This document shows positions 19,324 through 27,950 of a stretch of DNA of 64,000 bases, one piece after another. The stretch's first letter is position 1; the number at the start of each line of letters is the position of its first letter. The notes beneath the pieces are model-generated. The model was given only the letters and a program-made list of their open reading frames with translations, was not told where the DNA came from and searched no databases. A program made the position numbers and the translations under genes. The DNA comes from Paenibacillus endophyticus (GTDB lineage: Bacteria; Bacillota; Bacilli; Paenibacillales; Paenibacillaceae): positions 124,001-188,000 of the forward strand of contig NZ_JACHXW010000004.1 in assembly GCF_014192395.1 (NCBI RefSeq), given 5' to 3'.

Positions 19324-19353
19324 AATGTACAAAATAGACAAGCTGTTTGTCAA
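19324..19353 (-). promoter_or_regulatory. Sigma-A promoter for the MutS2-like leader transcript
   Basis: On the minus strand a perfect TTGACA (19353-19348), an 18-base spacer and TACATT (19329-19324). It starts just after the stop codon of the metallo-hydrolase gene, so the leader has its own promoter. Confidence 0.65.
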
Positions 19354-19375
19354 GCTTCAACGCTTAAAATGAACA

Positions 19376-20152
19376 CTAAAGGCTTAGCTCAAGGCCTGCA
19401 CGAGCAAACCGGATGTTCGCAGGCAGTTTATAATCCTTTGCAAGATTAATATCATGAGACATATGGGTCAACAGCGTTTGTTTGGGCCGCCACTTGCTAA
19501 TGAGGTCTAACGCTTCAATCACGTCATAGACGGACCTCGTTTCATAAGCAAAGGGCTCATGATAAAAGCTTGTGCCAAGGATAAGCAGGTCAAGCTCAGC
19601 CAGTGGCTGCTGCTGCTCGTCAGTCAAACCGATCGAATCCGAGCAGTATACCCACTTATATTTCGTTTCCTTATTCAAAAATGCAAAAGCATACGCATAT
19701 CCGTTCTTGCCATGATTCACCCGCCAGCTTGTAGCTTGCCATTTGCCAATCATAACCGGTTGATCGAAAGCATGGAATTGAATCTGGTTCTTAAGCCAAG
19801 GGAACCTTTCATTAATTTCCGCAATAACCTCGGTTGGCGCATAAGCTATGCCCTTCTTTTGGGTCCAGCGGCAAGCATCTGCCCATTCCACTAACCCGCC
19901 GATATGATCAAAATGTGCATGAGTAATCAATAAAATATCAATTGCCCGCAAATCTGCTGCTTCCAATTGTTTGGCGAAATCAGGCCCGCAATCGATCCAT
20001 ACCACTCCAGCATCTGCGATTTCAAGCTGAACGGAAGAACGCAGCCTGCGGTTATGTCCAGTGGTTCGCGCCTCATTGCATACCTCACACCTGCAATAAA
20101 TGCGGGGAACGCCCATGGAATCGCCGGTACCCCTGAAGATTATCTTTGTCAT
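19376..20152 (-). CDS. Metallo-beta-lactamase-fold hydrolase, PhnP-like
   Basis: A 258-residue phosphodiesterase-like metallo-hydrolase. The metal site is LLITHAHFDHIGG (HxHxDH), with further ligands in WRVNHG, the Asp of YCSDSIGL and the C-terminal LLTHMSHD. The N-terminal Cys cluster CRCEVCNEA resembles the structural zinc site of PhnP, which cleaves cyclic phosphodiesters. No phn genes are nearby, so its substrate here is open. ATG 20152 overlaps the stop of the preceding acetyltransferase by four bases (ATGA) and has no good ribosome site of its own, which implies translational coupling. It is the last gene of the nitrilase operon. Confidence 0.85.
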   Translation of the reverse strand: MTKIIFRGTGDSMGVPRIYCRCEVCNEARTTGHNRRLRSSVQLEIADAGVVWIDCGPDFAKQLEAADLRAIDILLITHAHFDHIGGLVEWADACRWTQKKGIAYAPTEVIAEINERFPWLKNQIQFHAFDQPVMIGKWQATSWRVNHGKNGYAYAFAFLNKETKYKWVYCSDSIGLTDEQQQPLAELDLLILGTSFYHEPFAYETRSVYDVIEALDLISKWRPKQTLLTHMSHDINLAKDYKLPANIRFARAGLELSL

Positions 20153-20823
20153 AACGGCAATAAAGATAAAGTTTCTGAAGCTTGAATATGTTCCATCATG
20201 CGTACCCATTGCTCTGGCTTATTGGGTAAAGCTGAGTAGTAGCCATTGAGAAATTCGGCTACCAATGCAGCATCAATGCTGTCCAAATCTTCATTCTGTG
20301 GGAGAAAGCATAAGTCGAGTTCGGCCACTGCATGACCTTCATGATCCCAAGAGGGATGCACATAGGCCAGATCAATCCGTTTGTAGCCAATATGAGACAG
20401 TACCTCACGCCGAACGAAAGGATTCATTGGCGAAACGCCTCCGAATGCATGCTCTTCCGCGCGGTAAGGATCATACACCTCGGCAAACATGCCAATCGGC
20501 GTTGTACCTGACTGTTCCGCGAGCTTTAGCAAATCCCGTTCGCGATTGCGAAGCAGAAATCTTCCTATACCAAGCGATGGCTTGCCGATGATTGTAAAGT
20601 CTGTCATTGCGACGCGTAGAGCTGGGTAATAACGGTACTCGGTTGAACCGACAACTTCTCCTTCATGAATGGCTACATAAACATGGATTCCCTTGTCTTC
20701 GAGCGGCTCACGCCATAATTCGTAAGCCAAAACTTCCTCTGGCGGGAAGATCGTCTGCAAAAGCTTATGAAGCGATCCGAAATATTGATCTTCTATAGAT
20801 GTAATCCGATGATATATCAACAT
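20149..20823 (-). CDS. GNAT-type acetyltransferase (second in operon)
   Basis: A 224-residue protein with the N-acetyltransferase fold. It has an N-terminal acidic/aromatic segment (FPPEEVLAYELWREPL), VYVAIHEGEVVGSTEYRYYP for beta strands 2-4, and SLGIGRFLLRNRERDLLKLA, where the acetyl-CoA pyrophosphate loop is expected. The C-terminal region FGGVSPMNPFVRREVLSHIGYKRIDLAYVH is characteristic but of unknown role. ATG 20823 has AAAGGAGAG upstream and overlaps the previous gene by seven bases. It is coupled to the metallo-hydrolase downstream. Confidence 0.7.
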   Translation of the reverse strand: MLIYHRITSIEDQYFGSLHKLLQTIFPPEEVLAYELWREPLEDKGIHVYVAIHEGEVVGSTEYRYYPALRVAMTDFTIIGKPSLGIGRFLLRNRERDLLKLAEQSGTTPIGMFAEVYDPYRAEEHAFGGVSPMNPFVRREVLSHIGYKRIDLAYVHPSWDHEGHAVAELDLCFLPQNEDLDSIDAALVAEFLNGYYSALPNKPEQWVRMMEHIQASETLSLLPL

Positions 20824-21497
20824 GATAGCTCTCTCCTTTGATTGAATGGATTGCGCCACTCCATAATGACTGCACAATGATTCGATTGCTCGTCTTCCAG
20901 ATAATCGCGCGCAATCCCTACTGGTATTCGCCCGCATCTCAATAAAAAAGTGATGACGGGATCCTTCCATTCTCCAGTCATTACTTTTTCCAGATAAGCT
21001 TCCGGTGAACATTCTTGTATATGCTTCCCGTAGCCAGGCATCCTTCCGCCTCCTAGGAGGCGCGATAATCCAAGCTGAACGACTGTCTCGTACATCGACT
21101 GCATGAGCCATTTGCCAATTCCTGTTTTCCGAAACATCGGCACGACGCAAATATCGACAACATAGAGCGTATCGCCTTCTCCATTGTGGTTGCGAATATA
21201 TCCGCTGTCGGTCATCTTCTCCCAGCTGTGTTCGTGGCTATAATCATTCATATTCACTAGCAAAGCAGTCATCGATCCGACAATACAGCCATCCACCTCT
21301 GCGCACAGGGCTCCTGCTGGAAAACGTTCGATATGCTCGAAGAGCTGTTCGCGATTCCATAAAAGCTCCACTGGGAATGGAGGAGGAAAGCTTAACCGCT
21401 GAACCTCAATAAGTGCTTCAAAATCCGAATCGTTATAAGGGCGAATGATGGCTTTGACCGGCTTGTCATCTTGGAATATGTATAGTTCTTTATGCAA
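20817..21497 (-). CDS. GNAT acetyltransferase, YhcX N-domain-like
   Basis: A 226-residue acetyltransferase. YVVDICVVPMFRKTGIGKWLMQSMYE contains the acetyl-CoA-binding RKTGIG loop, and MPGYGKH follows. In Bacillus subtilis YhcX this domain is fused to the N-terminus of a nitrilase domain. Here the two are separate genes: the nitrilase gene comes first and ends 36 bases upstream. That supports a shared pathway in which one enzyme cleaves an amide or nitrile and the other acetylates an amine. The substrate is unknown. Confidence 0.8.
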   Translation of the reverse strand: MHKELYIFQDDKPVKAIIRPYNDSDFEALIEVQRLSFPPPFPVELLWNREQLFEHIERFPAGALCAEVDGCIVGSMTALLVNMNDYSHEHSWEKMTDSGYIRNHNGEGDTLYVVDICVVPMFRKTGIGKWLMQSMYETVVQLGLSRLLGGGRMPGYGKHIQECSPEAYLEKVMTGEWKDPVITFLLRCGRIPVGIARDYLEDEQSNHCAVIMEWRNPFNQRRELSC

Positions 21498-21533
21498 TGC
21501 GGGACTCGCTCCTCTCGCCTGGGCAGATTAAAG

Positions 21534-22394
21534 TTAGTTCCAATCCGTATAAAGATCCGTTCTGCGGTCCCTCCACGTCGTTACGGAGCCTTTTGCTCTT
21601 ACCTCTTCGAGCAACGCCAGATCCAGATCGGCAACGACAAGCATATCATCATTTATGATCCCTTCACTTAGAATGCCGGCTGGCGGGAACGGAATATCAT
21701 TAGGCGCGATGATAGCCGCCTGACCGAAATTCGCACGCATAAGATCCACTTTGCGCAGTGAACCGACCGTGCCTGTAGTCACGATATAGACTTGGTTTTC
21801 AACGGCCCTTGCATGGCAGCAATAACGCACACGGTAGAAACCGTGGCGGTCATCGGTACAGGATGGGCAGAATATGACGTCAGCACCTTTAGCACGCGCC
21901 ATGCGTACGATCTCCGGAAATTCAATATCATAACAGGTTAACATGGCTATCGTTCCGAAAGCGGTCTCGAACACCTCAAGCCCTTCACCAGCTGACATAT
22001 TCCAGCCTTCAACCTCTGATGGCGTAATATGAATTTTGTGCTGTACGTCAACCTTGCCATCTGGATGAAACAGATGCGCCGCGTTGCGCAGGCTTCCGTC
22101 TGCAGTCAGGATAACATGCGTTCCGCCTACAATGTATATCGCATATTCATTCGCCAGAGCTCGGAACAACTCCACATATCTATCCGTGAAGTCAGGCAGG
22201 CGGTCAATGGTAAGCGCTGCACCGTCACCATCACCGATTGACATAAGCTGTGTCGTTAAAAATTCTGGAAACAGCAGGAACTGAACGCCATATTCGGCTG
22301 CATTGCGCACATAATGCTTAACCTGTTCGGCAAATTGCTCGAATGATTCAATATCCGATAGCTTATATTGAACAGCTGCCGTACGGAATTTCAT
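21534..22394 (-). CDS. Carbon-nitrogen hydrolase (nitrilase superfamily)
   Basis: A 286-residue amidase-type enzyme. The catalytic triad is visible: Glu in LLFPEFLT, Lys in VQHKIHITPSE and Cys in MLTCYDIEFPE. It corresponds to the C-terminal domain of YhcX. It is the first gene of a four-gene leftward operon (nitrilase, two acetyltransferases, metallo-hydrolase) with overlaps or small gaps. Likely chemistry is hydrolysis of a linear amide or carbamoyl group in a small metabolite. Confidence 0.88.
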   Translation of the reverse strand: MKFRTAAVQYKLSDIESFEQFAEQVKHYVRNAAEYGVQFLLFPEFLTTQLMSIGDGDGAALTIDRLPDFTDRYVELFRALANEYAIYIVGGTHVILTADGSLRNAAHLFHPDGKVDVQHKIHITPSEVEGWNMSAGEGLEVFETAFGTIAMLTCYDIEFPEIVRMARAKGADVIFCPSCTDDRHGFYRVRYCCHARAVENQVYIVTTGTVGSLRKVDLMRANFGQAAIIAPNDIPFPPAGILSEGIINDDMLVVADLDLALLEEVRAKGSVTTWRDRRTDLYTDWN

Positions 22395-22417
22395 ATTGAA
22401 GAAACCTCCCGCTTCGC

Positions 22418-23776
22418 TTAAGATTTACGCTGCTTGAATTGCAACGTAATTGTCGTGCCTAAATCTGGCAAACTGAACACATCTACCTTTCCTTCATGCA
22501 AGTCAATAATCCGCTTGGCAATTGATAGCCCGAGGCCGACACCTCCGGTTGCGCGGCTTCTGGCGCCATCCACACGGTAGAAGCGCTCAAACAAATGCGG
22601 AATTTCGTTCTCCGGGATGCCCATCCCTTTATCTTTGACCTCTATTTTTACGATATTCCTTACGAGCGTAATCGTAATATCAATCGGTTCTTTCGAATAT
22701 TTGATGGCATTGTCCAGCAGGATAACGAGAAGCTGTCTAATTTTATCCTTGTCGCCAACCATCCGAACGACTTTGGACATCGCTTTCACTCTGATCGGTC
22801 GTCCGAATGTCGTTTGCAGCATCGTTGCGATCTCATCTACCACATGAACAACATCAAAAAGCTCTTGCTTTAGCCAATCCTCTTGCTCGGCTTCTGCCAG
22901 CATCAGCATCGATTTCGTTAAATTCTGCAAACGGTTCGCTTCTTTATCGATTGCCTCAATTGCCTCGTCCCTCAGGTTCACGTCATCTCGCCCCCACCGC
23001 TTCAGCATGCCTGCATAGCTGCTTATAACGGTAAGCGGCGTTTTGAGCTCATGAGACGCGTCCGCAACGAATTGCTTTTGCTTCGCAAAGGTGCGGTCAA
23101 GGCGTTCAATCATTTGATTGAACGCCCTGACAAGCTGCAGCAATTCCGCAGATTCTTCCCGGCTGCTCAGCTCGATCTGTCTAAGCTTGCCGCTTCGGTC
23201 AATCTCTCTCATCGTATTTACCATCTGTTGGATCGGCGCCGTTAATCTAGACGTAAACCAATAGGTTCCGAATATGGCGAACAAGATGGCCCCTCCGCTC
23301 GTCACGCTAAGCGCGGCAACCAGCACCTGCAAATAATCATCGAGCTCATCAAGTATACGGTTGATCTCAAGCATCGCAATTACGCGATTGCCGTCATAGA
23401 GCGGCACCCGCATAAATAAGATTCGCTCGCCGCCTTTCGTTATCATCCCTGTGTGGTGATGAGTCTCGAACGCTGCGGGCAGCTCCTGCAGCAGTTCATC
23501 AGAGCCCGTGATGTTAACGACTCTATTGTTCGGGGCAATGATCCTAATCATTTCATTTACGTTGTAATATTCGTTGAGCAGCTCCGGATAATTAAGCCCG
23601 CGGCCGCTCTGAATTCGGGGATTTTCCAGCATGAGATTCACCTTGTTCGCAATAACCTCTTCTTCGCTTTCGGTCGTGATCTTGATCACGTAAAAGTATA
23701 CGAATATGTTAAAGAGAATCAATATGAAAATAAGCCAAAAAATCGTAAAGAGCGTAAACCGTTTGCGCAGCGTCAT
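22418..23776 (-). CDS. Sensor histidine kinase (HAMP-HisKA-HATPase)
   Basis: A 452-residue membrane kinase. The first membrane segment is at about 8-30, an extracytoplasmic sensor of about 120 residues follows, and the second segment is near 155-175. HAMP comes next, then the phosphoacceptor FVADASHELKTPLTVISSYAGML. The ATPase domain has the N box (LLVILLDNAIKYS), G1 (VKDKGMGIPE) and G2 (GGVGLGLSIAKRI). It resembles ArlS/CssS-type kinases. Its ATG overlaps the stop of the response regulator by four bases. The signal is unknown. Confidence 0.92.
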   Translation of the reverse strand: MTLRKRFTLFTIFWLIFILILFNIFVYFYVIKITTESEEEVIANKVNLMLENPRIQSGRGLNYPELLNEYYNVNEMIRIIAPNNRVVNITGSDELLQELPAAFETHHHTGMITKGGERILFMRVPLYDGNRVIAMLEINRILDELDDYLQVLVAALSVTSGGAILFAIFGTYWFTSRLTAPIQQMVNTMREIDRSGKLRQIELSSREESAELLQLVRAFNQMIERLDRTFAKQKQFVADASHELKTPLTVISSYAGMLKRWGRDDVNLRDEAIEAIDKEANRLQNLTKSMLMLAEAEQEDWLKQELFDVVHVVDEIATMLQTTFGRPIRVKAMSKVVRMVGDKDKIRQLLVILLDNAIKYSKEPIDITITLVRNIVKIEVKDKGMGIPENEIPHLFERFYRVDGARSRATGGVGLGLSIAKRIIDLHEGKVDVFSLPDLGTTITLQFKQRKS

Positions 23777-24471
23777 GCATCCGGCTCCTTAACCATATAA
23801 CCAACACCGCGAACGGTATGAATGAGCTTGTGGCGATATCCCTTGTCCAGCTTTTGGCGCAAATAACGAATATAAACGTCGACCAAATTGGTCTCGCCAA
23901 TGAAATCATAGCCCCATACCTCGGATAAAATATCCTCGCGAGACTTTTCATCATTTTTATTCTCGACCAGATATACGAGCAGCTCAAATTCACGCGGCGT
24001 CAATTCAATGAGTATATCCTTGCGATAAACCTTGCGTGTACGCAGCTCTATCGTTAAATCTCCAACCTTAATCATATCCGAGCCTTCCGCTTCCTTTGGA
24101 TACTGCTGGAATATTCGCAGAATGTTACGGACGCGTGCAAGCAGCTCCTCCATAGCGAATGGTTTCGTAATATAATCATTAGCGCCGTGCTCGAAGCCGC
24201 TTACCTTATCCGGCACCGTATCGCGTGCAGTTAATAATATGATAGGTACCGGATTCCCTGCTTGACGCAGCAACCGCAATACTTCAATTCCGCTCATTTC
24301 TGGCAGCATCACATCAAGTAGCACAAGCTCCCACTCACCCGTTGATGCCATTTCATAGCCTGTCCGACCATCTGCAGCCGATCCAACTGTATAGCCCTCA
24401 TGCTCTAATTCAAGCTGCAATATGCGGGAAATGCCCGCTTCATCTTCTACGACAAGAATTCGTTCCTTCAT
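23773..24471 (-). CDS. OmpR/PhoB-family response regulator
   Basis: A 232-residue DNA-binding regulator. The receiver domain has the acidic pocket (VVEDEAG) and phosphoacceptor Asp in LVLLDVMLPEMSG; the switch Thr (LLTARD) and Lys (YITKPF) are present. The winged-helix domain carries LTPREFELLVYLVEN and ends in RGVGYMVK. It is cotranscribed and coupled with the kinase that follows. The promoter at 24555-24583 should drive both genes. Confidence 0.93.
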   Translation of the reverse strand: MKERILVVEDEAGISRILQLELEHEGYTVGSAADGRTGYEMASTGEWELVLLDVMLPEMSGIEVLRLLRQAGNPVPIILLTARDTVPDKVSGFEHGANDYITKPFAMEELLARVRNILRIFQQYPKEAEGSDMIKVGDLTIELRTRKVYRKDILIELTPREFELLVYLVENKNDEKSREDILSEVWGYDFIGETNLVDVYIRYLRQKLDKGYRHKLIHTVRGVGYMVKEPDA

Positions 24472-24554
24472 GTTGACGGTACACCTGCTTCCAATTGAAA
24501 ATGATCGATATAATCAGCCTTCATGCTGTATCGCAAGCAATAAGGGTTAAATTT

Positions 24555-24583
24555 ATCATAATGAAGACGTTTCACAAATGCAA
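24555..24583 (-). promoter_or_regulatory. Promoter of the OmpR-type two-component operon
   Basis: Minus strand TTGCAT (24583-24578), a 17-base spacer and TATGAT (24560-24555), about 85 bases upstream of the response regulator start. Confidence 0.5.
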
Positions 24584-24620
24584 GTAAGCCGATCTACGGA
24601 GAGCGTAGACCGGCACTTGC
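24580..24620 (-). terminator. Stem-loop after the ABC-F gene, probable terminator
   Basis: GCAAGT, GCCG and CTACG of the left arm pair with CGTAG, CGGC and ACTTGC of the right arm around a 5-base loop. The following bases (ATTTGTG on the minus strand) are only weakly T-rich, and the -35 of the next promoter overlaps the foot of the stem. It may be a weak terminator or a boundary structure. Confidence 0.4.
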
Positions 24621-24672
24621 CGCAAGTCATGCGGTTCCTATCTGGAAAAGCCGGGTAATTCGGCTTATAGCC

Positions 24673-26232
24673 TTAGCTGCTTTGCTTCTGCATAGACCAA
24701 GCTTCTACATCCCACGTTTTGGTTACCCAATCCTCATAGAATTCAGGCTCATGAGATACGAGAACCACTGTGCCTTTATAAGCCTTCAGCGCACGTTTCA
24801 ACTCAGCTTTGGCAACAACATCCAAATGGTTTGTCGGCTCATCGAACAAGATCCAGTTGCTGTCTCGCATCATGAGCTTGCAGAGCCGAACTTTCGCTTG
24901 TTCGCCGCCGCTCAATTGATTCAAGGCACGCGTGATATGCTCGTTTTTCAGTCCGCACCTAGCGAGAGCTCCCCGTACTTCGCTTTGGCTCATGAAGGAA
25001 AATTCATCCCACACATCCTCGAGCGGAGTCATGGTAGGCGCTTTTGCTTCCTGTTCAAAATAAGCCGGGTTTAAATAATCGCCAAGATAGGTCTTTCCGT
25101 CAAGCGGAGGAATTACCCCTAATATCGTACGTAGAAGCGTTGATTTGCCGACGCCGTTGCACCCAACGATCGCAATTTTGTCGCCGCGTTCAATGACCAT
25201 ATTCATTTCAGGCAGAAGCGGCTTGTTGTAGCCGATGACCATACCCTCTGCTTCAAACACTGTTTTGCCGCTAGTTCTCGACTCCTTGAAGTTAAAGGTC
25301 GGTTTCGCCGCTTCCTCCGGCTTGTCGATGCGGTCGATGCGGTCAAGCTGCTTCTCCCTACTCTTGGCACGGCCTGAAGTAGATGCGCGGGCTTTGTTTT
25401 TATTGATAAAATCTTCTTGTTTCTTGATGAAATCCTTCTGTTTCTCGTAAGCATCGATATGCTGGGCTTTATTCAAATCAGCCATTTCAAGAAATTTATC
25501 ATAGTTCGCCGAGTAACGTGTCATCTTCGTAAACTCAAGGTGATAGATCACGTTGACAACCTGATTCATAAAGCCAGTTTCATGAGAGATGAGTACAAAT
25601 GCGTGCGGATAGTTTTTCAGGTAATTGGTCAGCCAATTGATATGCTCTTCGTCCAAATAGTTCGTAGGCTCGTCGAGCAGCAGCACGCCTGGCTTCTCCA
25701 GCAGCAGCTTGGCTAGCAGAACTTTGGTGCGCTGTCCGCCGCTTAGTGCCGTAACATCCCGATCAAGCCCAATCGCATTAAGACCAAGCCCATTTGCCAT
25801 CTCGTCTACTTTTACGTCAATCAGGTAGAAATCCCCGATCTCCAGCTCTTCTTGTATCTCCCCCATACGAATGAGCAGTGCATCTAATGTTTCTGCATCT
25901 GCTTCACCCATTTGCGCTGCGATCGTATTCAATTCCTCTTCTAAAAGCAGCATCGGGAGAAACGCGTCCTTCAGCACATCTCTAATCGTTTTTCCTGCTT
26001 CCAGCTTCGTATGCTGATCTAAATAGCCATAACGAACACGCGGCGTCCATTCTACCTTGCCTTCGTCCTTCAGCAGCTTGCCCGTCAGAATATTCATCAG
26101 AGTAGACTTGCCTGTTCCGTTAGCGCCAACAAGGCCAACATGCTCACCAGCCAATAAGCGGAAAGAAACGTTCCTGAATAAAACACGATCGCCAAACGTA
26201 TGCGATAATTGCTCAACTGTTAACAAACTCAT
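24673..26232 (-). CDS. yfmM: ABC-F family ATPase, YfmM-like
   Basis: A 519-residue protein with two ABC ATPase domains and no membrane segment. The first domain has Walker A GANGTGKST and signature LSGGQRTKV; the second has GCNGVGKST and LSGGEQAKV. Between them is the charged linker rich in Lys/Glu (about 245-300) that reaches the ribosomal P-tRNA in ABC-F proteins. Overall it resembles Bacillus YfmM. Roles may include rescue of stalled ribosomes or antibiotic protection. ATG 26232 has GGAGAT upstream. No attenuator leader is present: the kinase gene ends only 66 bases before. Confidence 0.88.
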   Translation of the reverse strand: MSLLTVEQLSHTFGDRVLFRNVSFRLLAGEHVGLVGANGTGKSTLMNILTGKLLKDEGKVEWTPRVRYGYLDQHTKLEAGKTIRDVLKDAFLPMLLLEEELNTIAAQMGEADAETLDALLIRMGEIQEELEIGDFYLIDVKVDEMANGLGLNAIGLDRDVTALSGGQRTKVLLAKLLLEKPGVLLLDEPTNYLDEEHINWLTNYLKNYPHAFVLISHETGFMNQVVNVIYHLEFTKMTRYSANYDKFLEMADLNKAQHIDAYEKQKDFIKKQEDFINKNKARASTSGRAKSREKQLDRIDRIDKPEEAAKPTFNFKESRTSGKTVFEAEGMVIGYNKPLLPEMNMVIERGDKIAIVGCNGVGKSTLLRTILGVIPPLDGKTYLGDYLNPAYFEQEAKAPTMTPLEDVWDEFSFMSQSEVRGALARCGLKNEHITRALNQLSGGEQAKVRLCKLMMRDSNWILFDEPTNHLDVVAKAELKRALKAYKGTVVLVSHEPEFYEDWVTKTWDVEAWSMQKQSS

Positions 26233-26318
26233 TTTCTTTTTATCTCCATTCATCTATAGACCATATTCAAAAATTGCTGATTCACGTTTTTACCCGTATC
26301 ATTGTACCACATAATCGG

Positions 26319-27935
26319 TCATTCTGTGTTCAATTCATTGCAGAGAAGCTTTAAAATAGGCGCTAGCGCTTGATTTAGTTTGCTTGCCAACCTCTTATTG
26401 TCCGTAGCCCATTGGCCTCTCCACTGCTGTGACAGCAGTATTTCGTCTGGCAATCTTGGTACAATTGCATTTGGTTTTGCGGGAAACAAGGCCAACCATG
26501 CTCGCCTTGCGTCGAAAGACACATCTTTATTTGCGACAAATAAGAGTCGTGAGCCTGCTGCTTCGGTCTCCCAGCTCAGATCATGGAGCTGTTTAAGATC
26601 GCACGCTCGCCACTTGGCTACGGTGGGATCGCCTACAGCAATAACAAAGTGAGCACTACGCATTAATTGCAGTGCATGTGAATCGGTCCATCTTTGTGAT
26701 AAATCGATGAAATGGACCGAGGCATCCGTTTGTCTGAGCATGTGCATAAAACGGTTATCTGCAAGCGTCATTTCCGTATCCTGTACAGCCTGAAGGGCAA
26801 ACCAATTCATTGCGGGCAATTTCTGCCTATAAAGCATGTAACGCGGGTCTAGCGCCACAGCTTTCCGTTCATCAGGGTCATCCCATTTGCGTATCCCATT
26901 CAGCCAAGCATGCCATTCCGGTCTCGCATGTTCATATTCCGCAGCAGATACTGAAATGCCTTTATTACCGAGCAGATTGGCTAATGTATGAGTCAAAAAC
27001 GTCGCACCTGCACCAGAAGATAAGGATAATACGCATACGGAGAGTGGTGACTTTGCTGTTTGAATCTCATTTGCAGCTACAGTCATATACTCATCCGAGA
27101 CATATGACTGATACATAAAAGGTGCTAACGCTGTCTCAACTTCCCTTATAGATTGATAACGCAGCCGGGGATCAAATTGCAGCAGTCCTCTTAATACCGT
27201 TTTGAAAGCTGCAGGCGTATCCCTTTTCAAAAAGGAAAAGGAGTCGTCTCGGCTTGCATGATGAGAAACCGGATGGTAAATCAGACCGCCGCTTGCCATA
27301 AAAAACAATAAAGCGCCTAATCCATATATATCCGTTCGTTCGTCGCTTTGTCCGCTGCCAGCTTGCTCTGGTGCGGCAAAGCCCTTTGTGCCAAGCTGTA
27401 CGGTATCTTGCCCCTTATCTGGCCTAAAGCGCCTGGAAATGCCGAAATCAATAAGCTTTACCTGCCACTTGGCATCGATCATGATGTTTGAAGGTTTCAA
27501 ATCTCTATGTATAATGGGCGGGGCTTGCGTATGCAAATAATACAAAGCTGAACAGAGCTGTTTTACTGCATGCATAGTTTGCTTAAATGTCAATCCACTT
27601 CCATTTGCGCGGTAATAATCAGCCACGGTATGTCCATCTATATATGTCATGACGTAAGTCTCATGCAGATCTCCCGAAGCGGGATAATAATTCAAAATAG
27701 TAGGCAAATGCGGATGATCAACCATCATAAGCAGCTTAGCTTCCTCGGCTAGTAAGGCAGCGCCTGGACGAGGTGCAAGAACCTTGATTGCAGTGAGCTT
27801 GTTGCCCAGCCGCAGATCATCTGCTGCATATACAATTCCCATTCCCCCTCTTCCTAGAATACCGGCAATCCGGTATCGGCCATCGAGCACGCTCCCTGTA
27901 GGATATGGATCAAACCAAGCAGCATCATTTCCCAT
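26319..27935 (-). CDS. Ser/Thr protein kinase fused to a degenerate MinD-like domain
   Basis: A 538-residue cytoplasmic protein. Residues 20-275 form a Hanks-type kinase with all key elements: LGRGGMG glycine loop, Lys51 in AIKV, HRDLKPSN with Asp145, DFG with Asp163 and APE. Residues from about 297 to the end form a second domain with VLSLSSGAGATFLT, shaped like a Walker A but lacking the lysines of MinD/ParA, and HFIDLSQRW and FVIAVGDP strands typical of that fold. There is no membrane segment and no PASTA repeat, unlike PrkC. I chose ATG 27935 with GGAGGAGG just upstream; longer frames run through a terminator hairpin. Cofactor binding by the second domain is doubtful. Confidence 0.82.
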   Translation of the reverse strand: MGNDAAWFDPYPTGSVLDGRYRIAGILGRGGMGIVYAADDLRLGNKLTAIKVLAPRPGAALLAEEAKLLMMVDHPHLPTILNYYPASGDLHETYVMTYIDGHTVADYYRANGSGLTFKQTMHAVKQLCSALYYLHTQAPPIIHRDLKPSNIMIDAKWQVKLIDFGISRRFRPDKGQDTVQLGTKGFAAPEQAGSGQSDERTDIYGLGALLFFMASGGLIYHPVSHHASRDDSFSFLKRDTPAAFKTVLRGLLQFDPRLRYQSIREVETALAPFMYQSYVSDEYMTVAANEIQTAKSPLSVCVLSLSSGAGATFLTHTLANLLGNKGISVSAAEYEHARPEWHAWLNGIRKWDDPDERKAVALDPRYMLYRQKLPAMNWFALQAVQDTEMTLADNRFMHMLRQTDASVHFIDLSQRWTDSHALQLMRSAHFVIAVGDPTVAKWRACDLKQLHDLSWETEAAGSRLLFVANKDVSFDARRAWLALFPAKPNAIVPRLPDEILLSQQWRGQWATDNKRLASKLNQALAPILKLLCNELNTE

Positions 27936-27950
27936 TATTTCCTCCTCCAT

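Noticed and set aside
26810-27118. Plus-strand ORF within the kinase gene
   Set aside because: It lies opposite the linker and second domain of the kinase, without ribosome site or recognisable motif.
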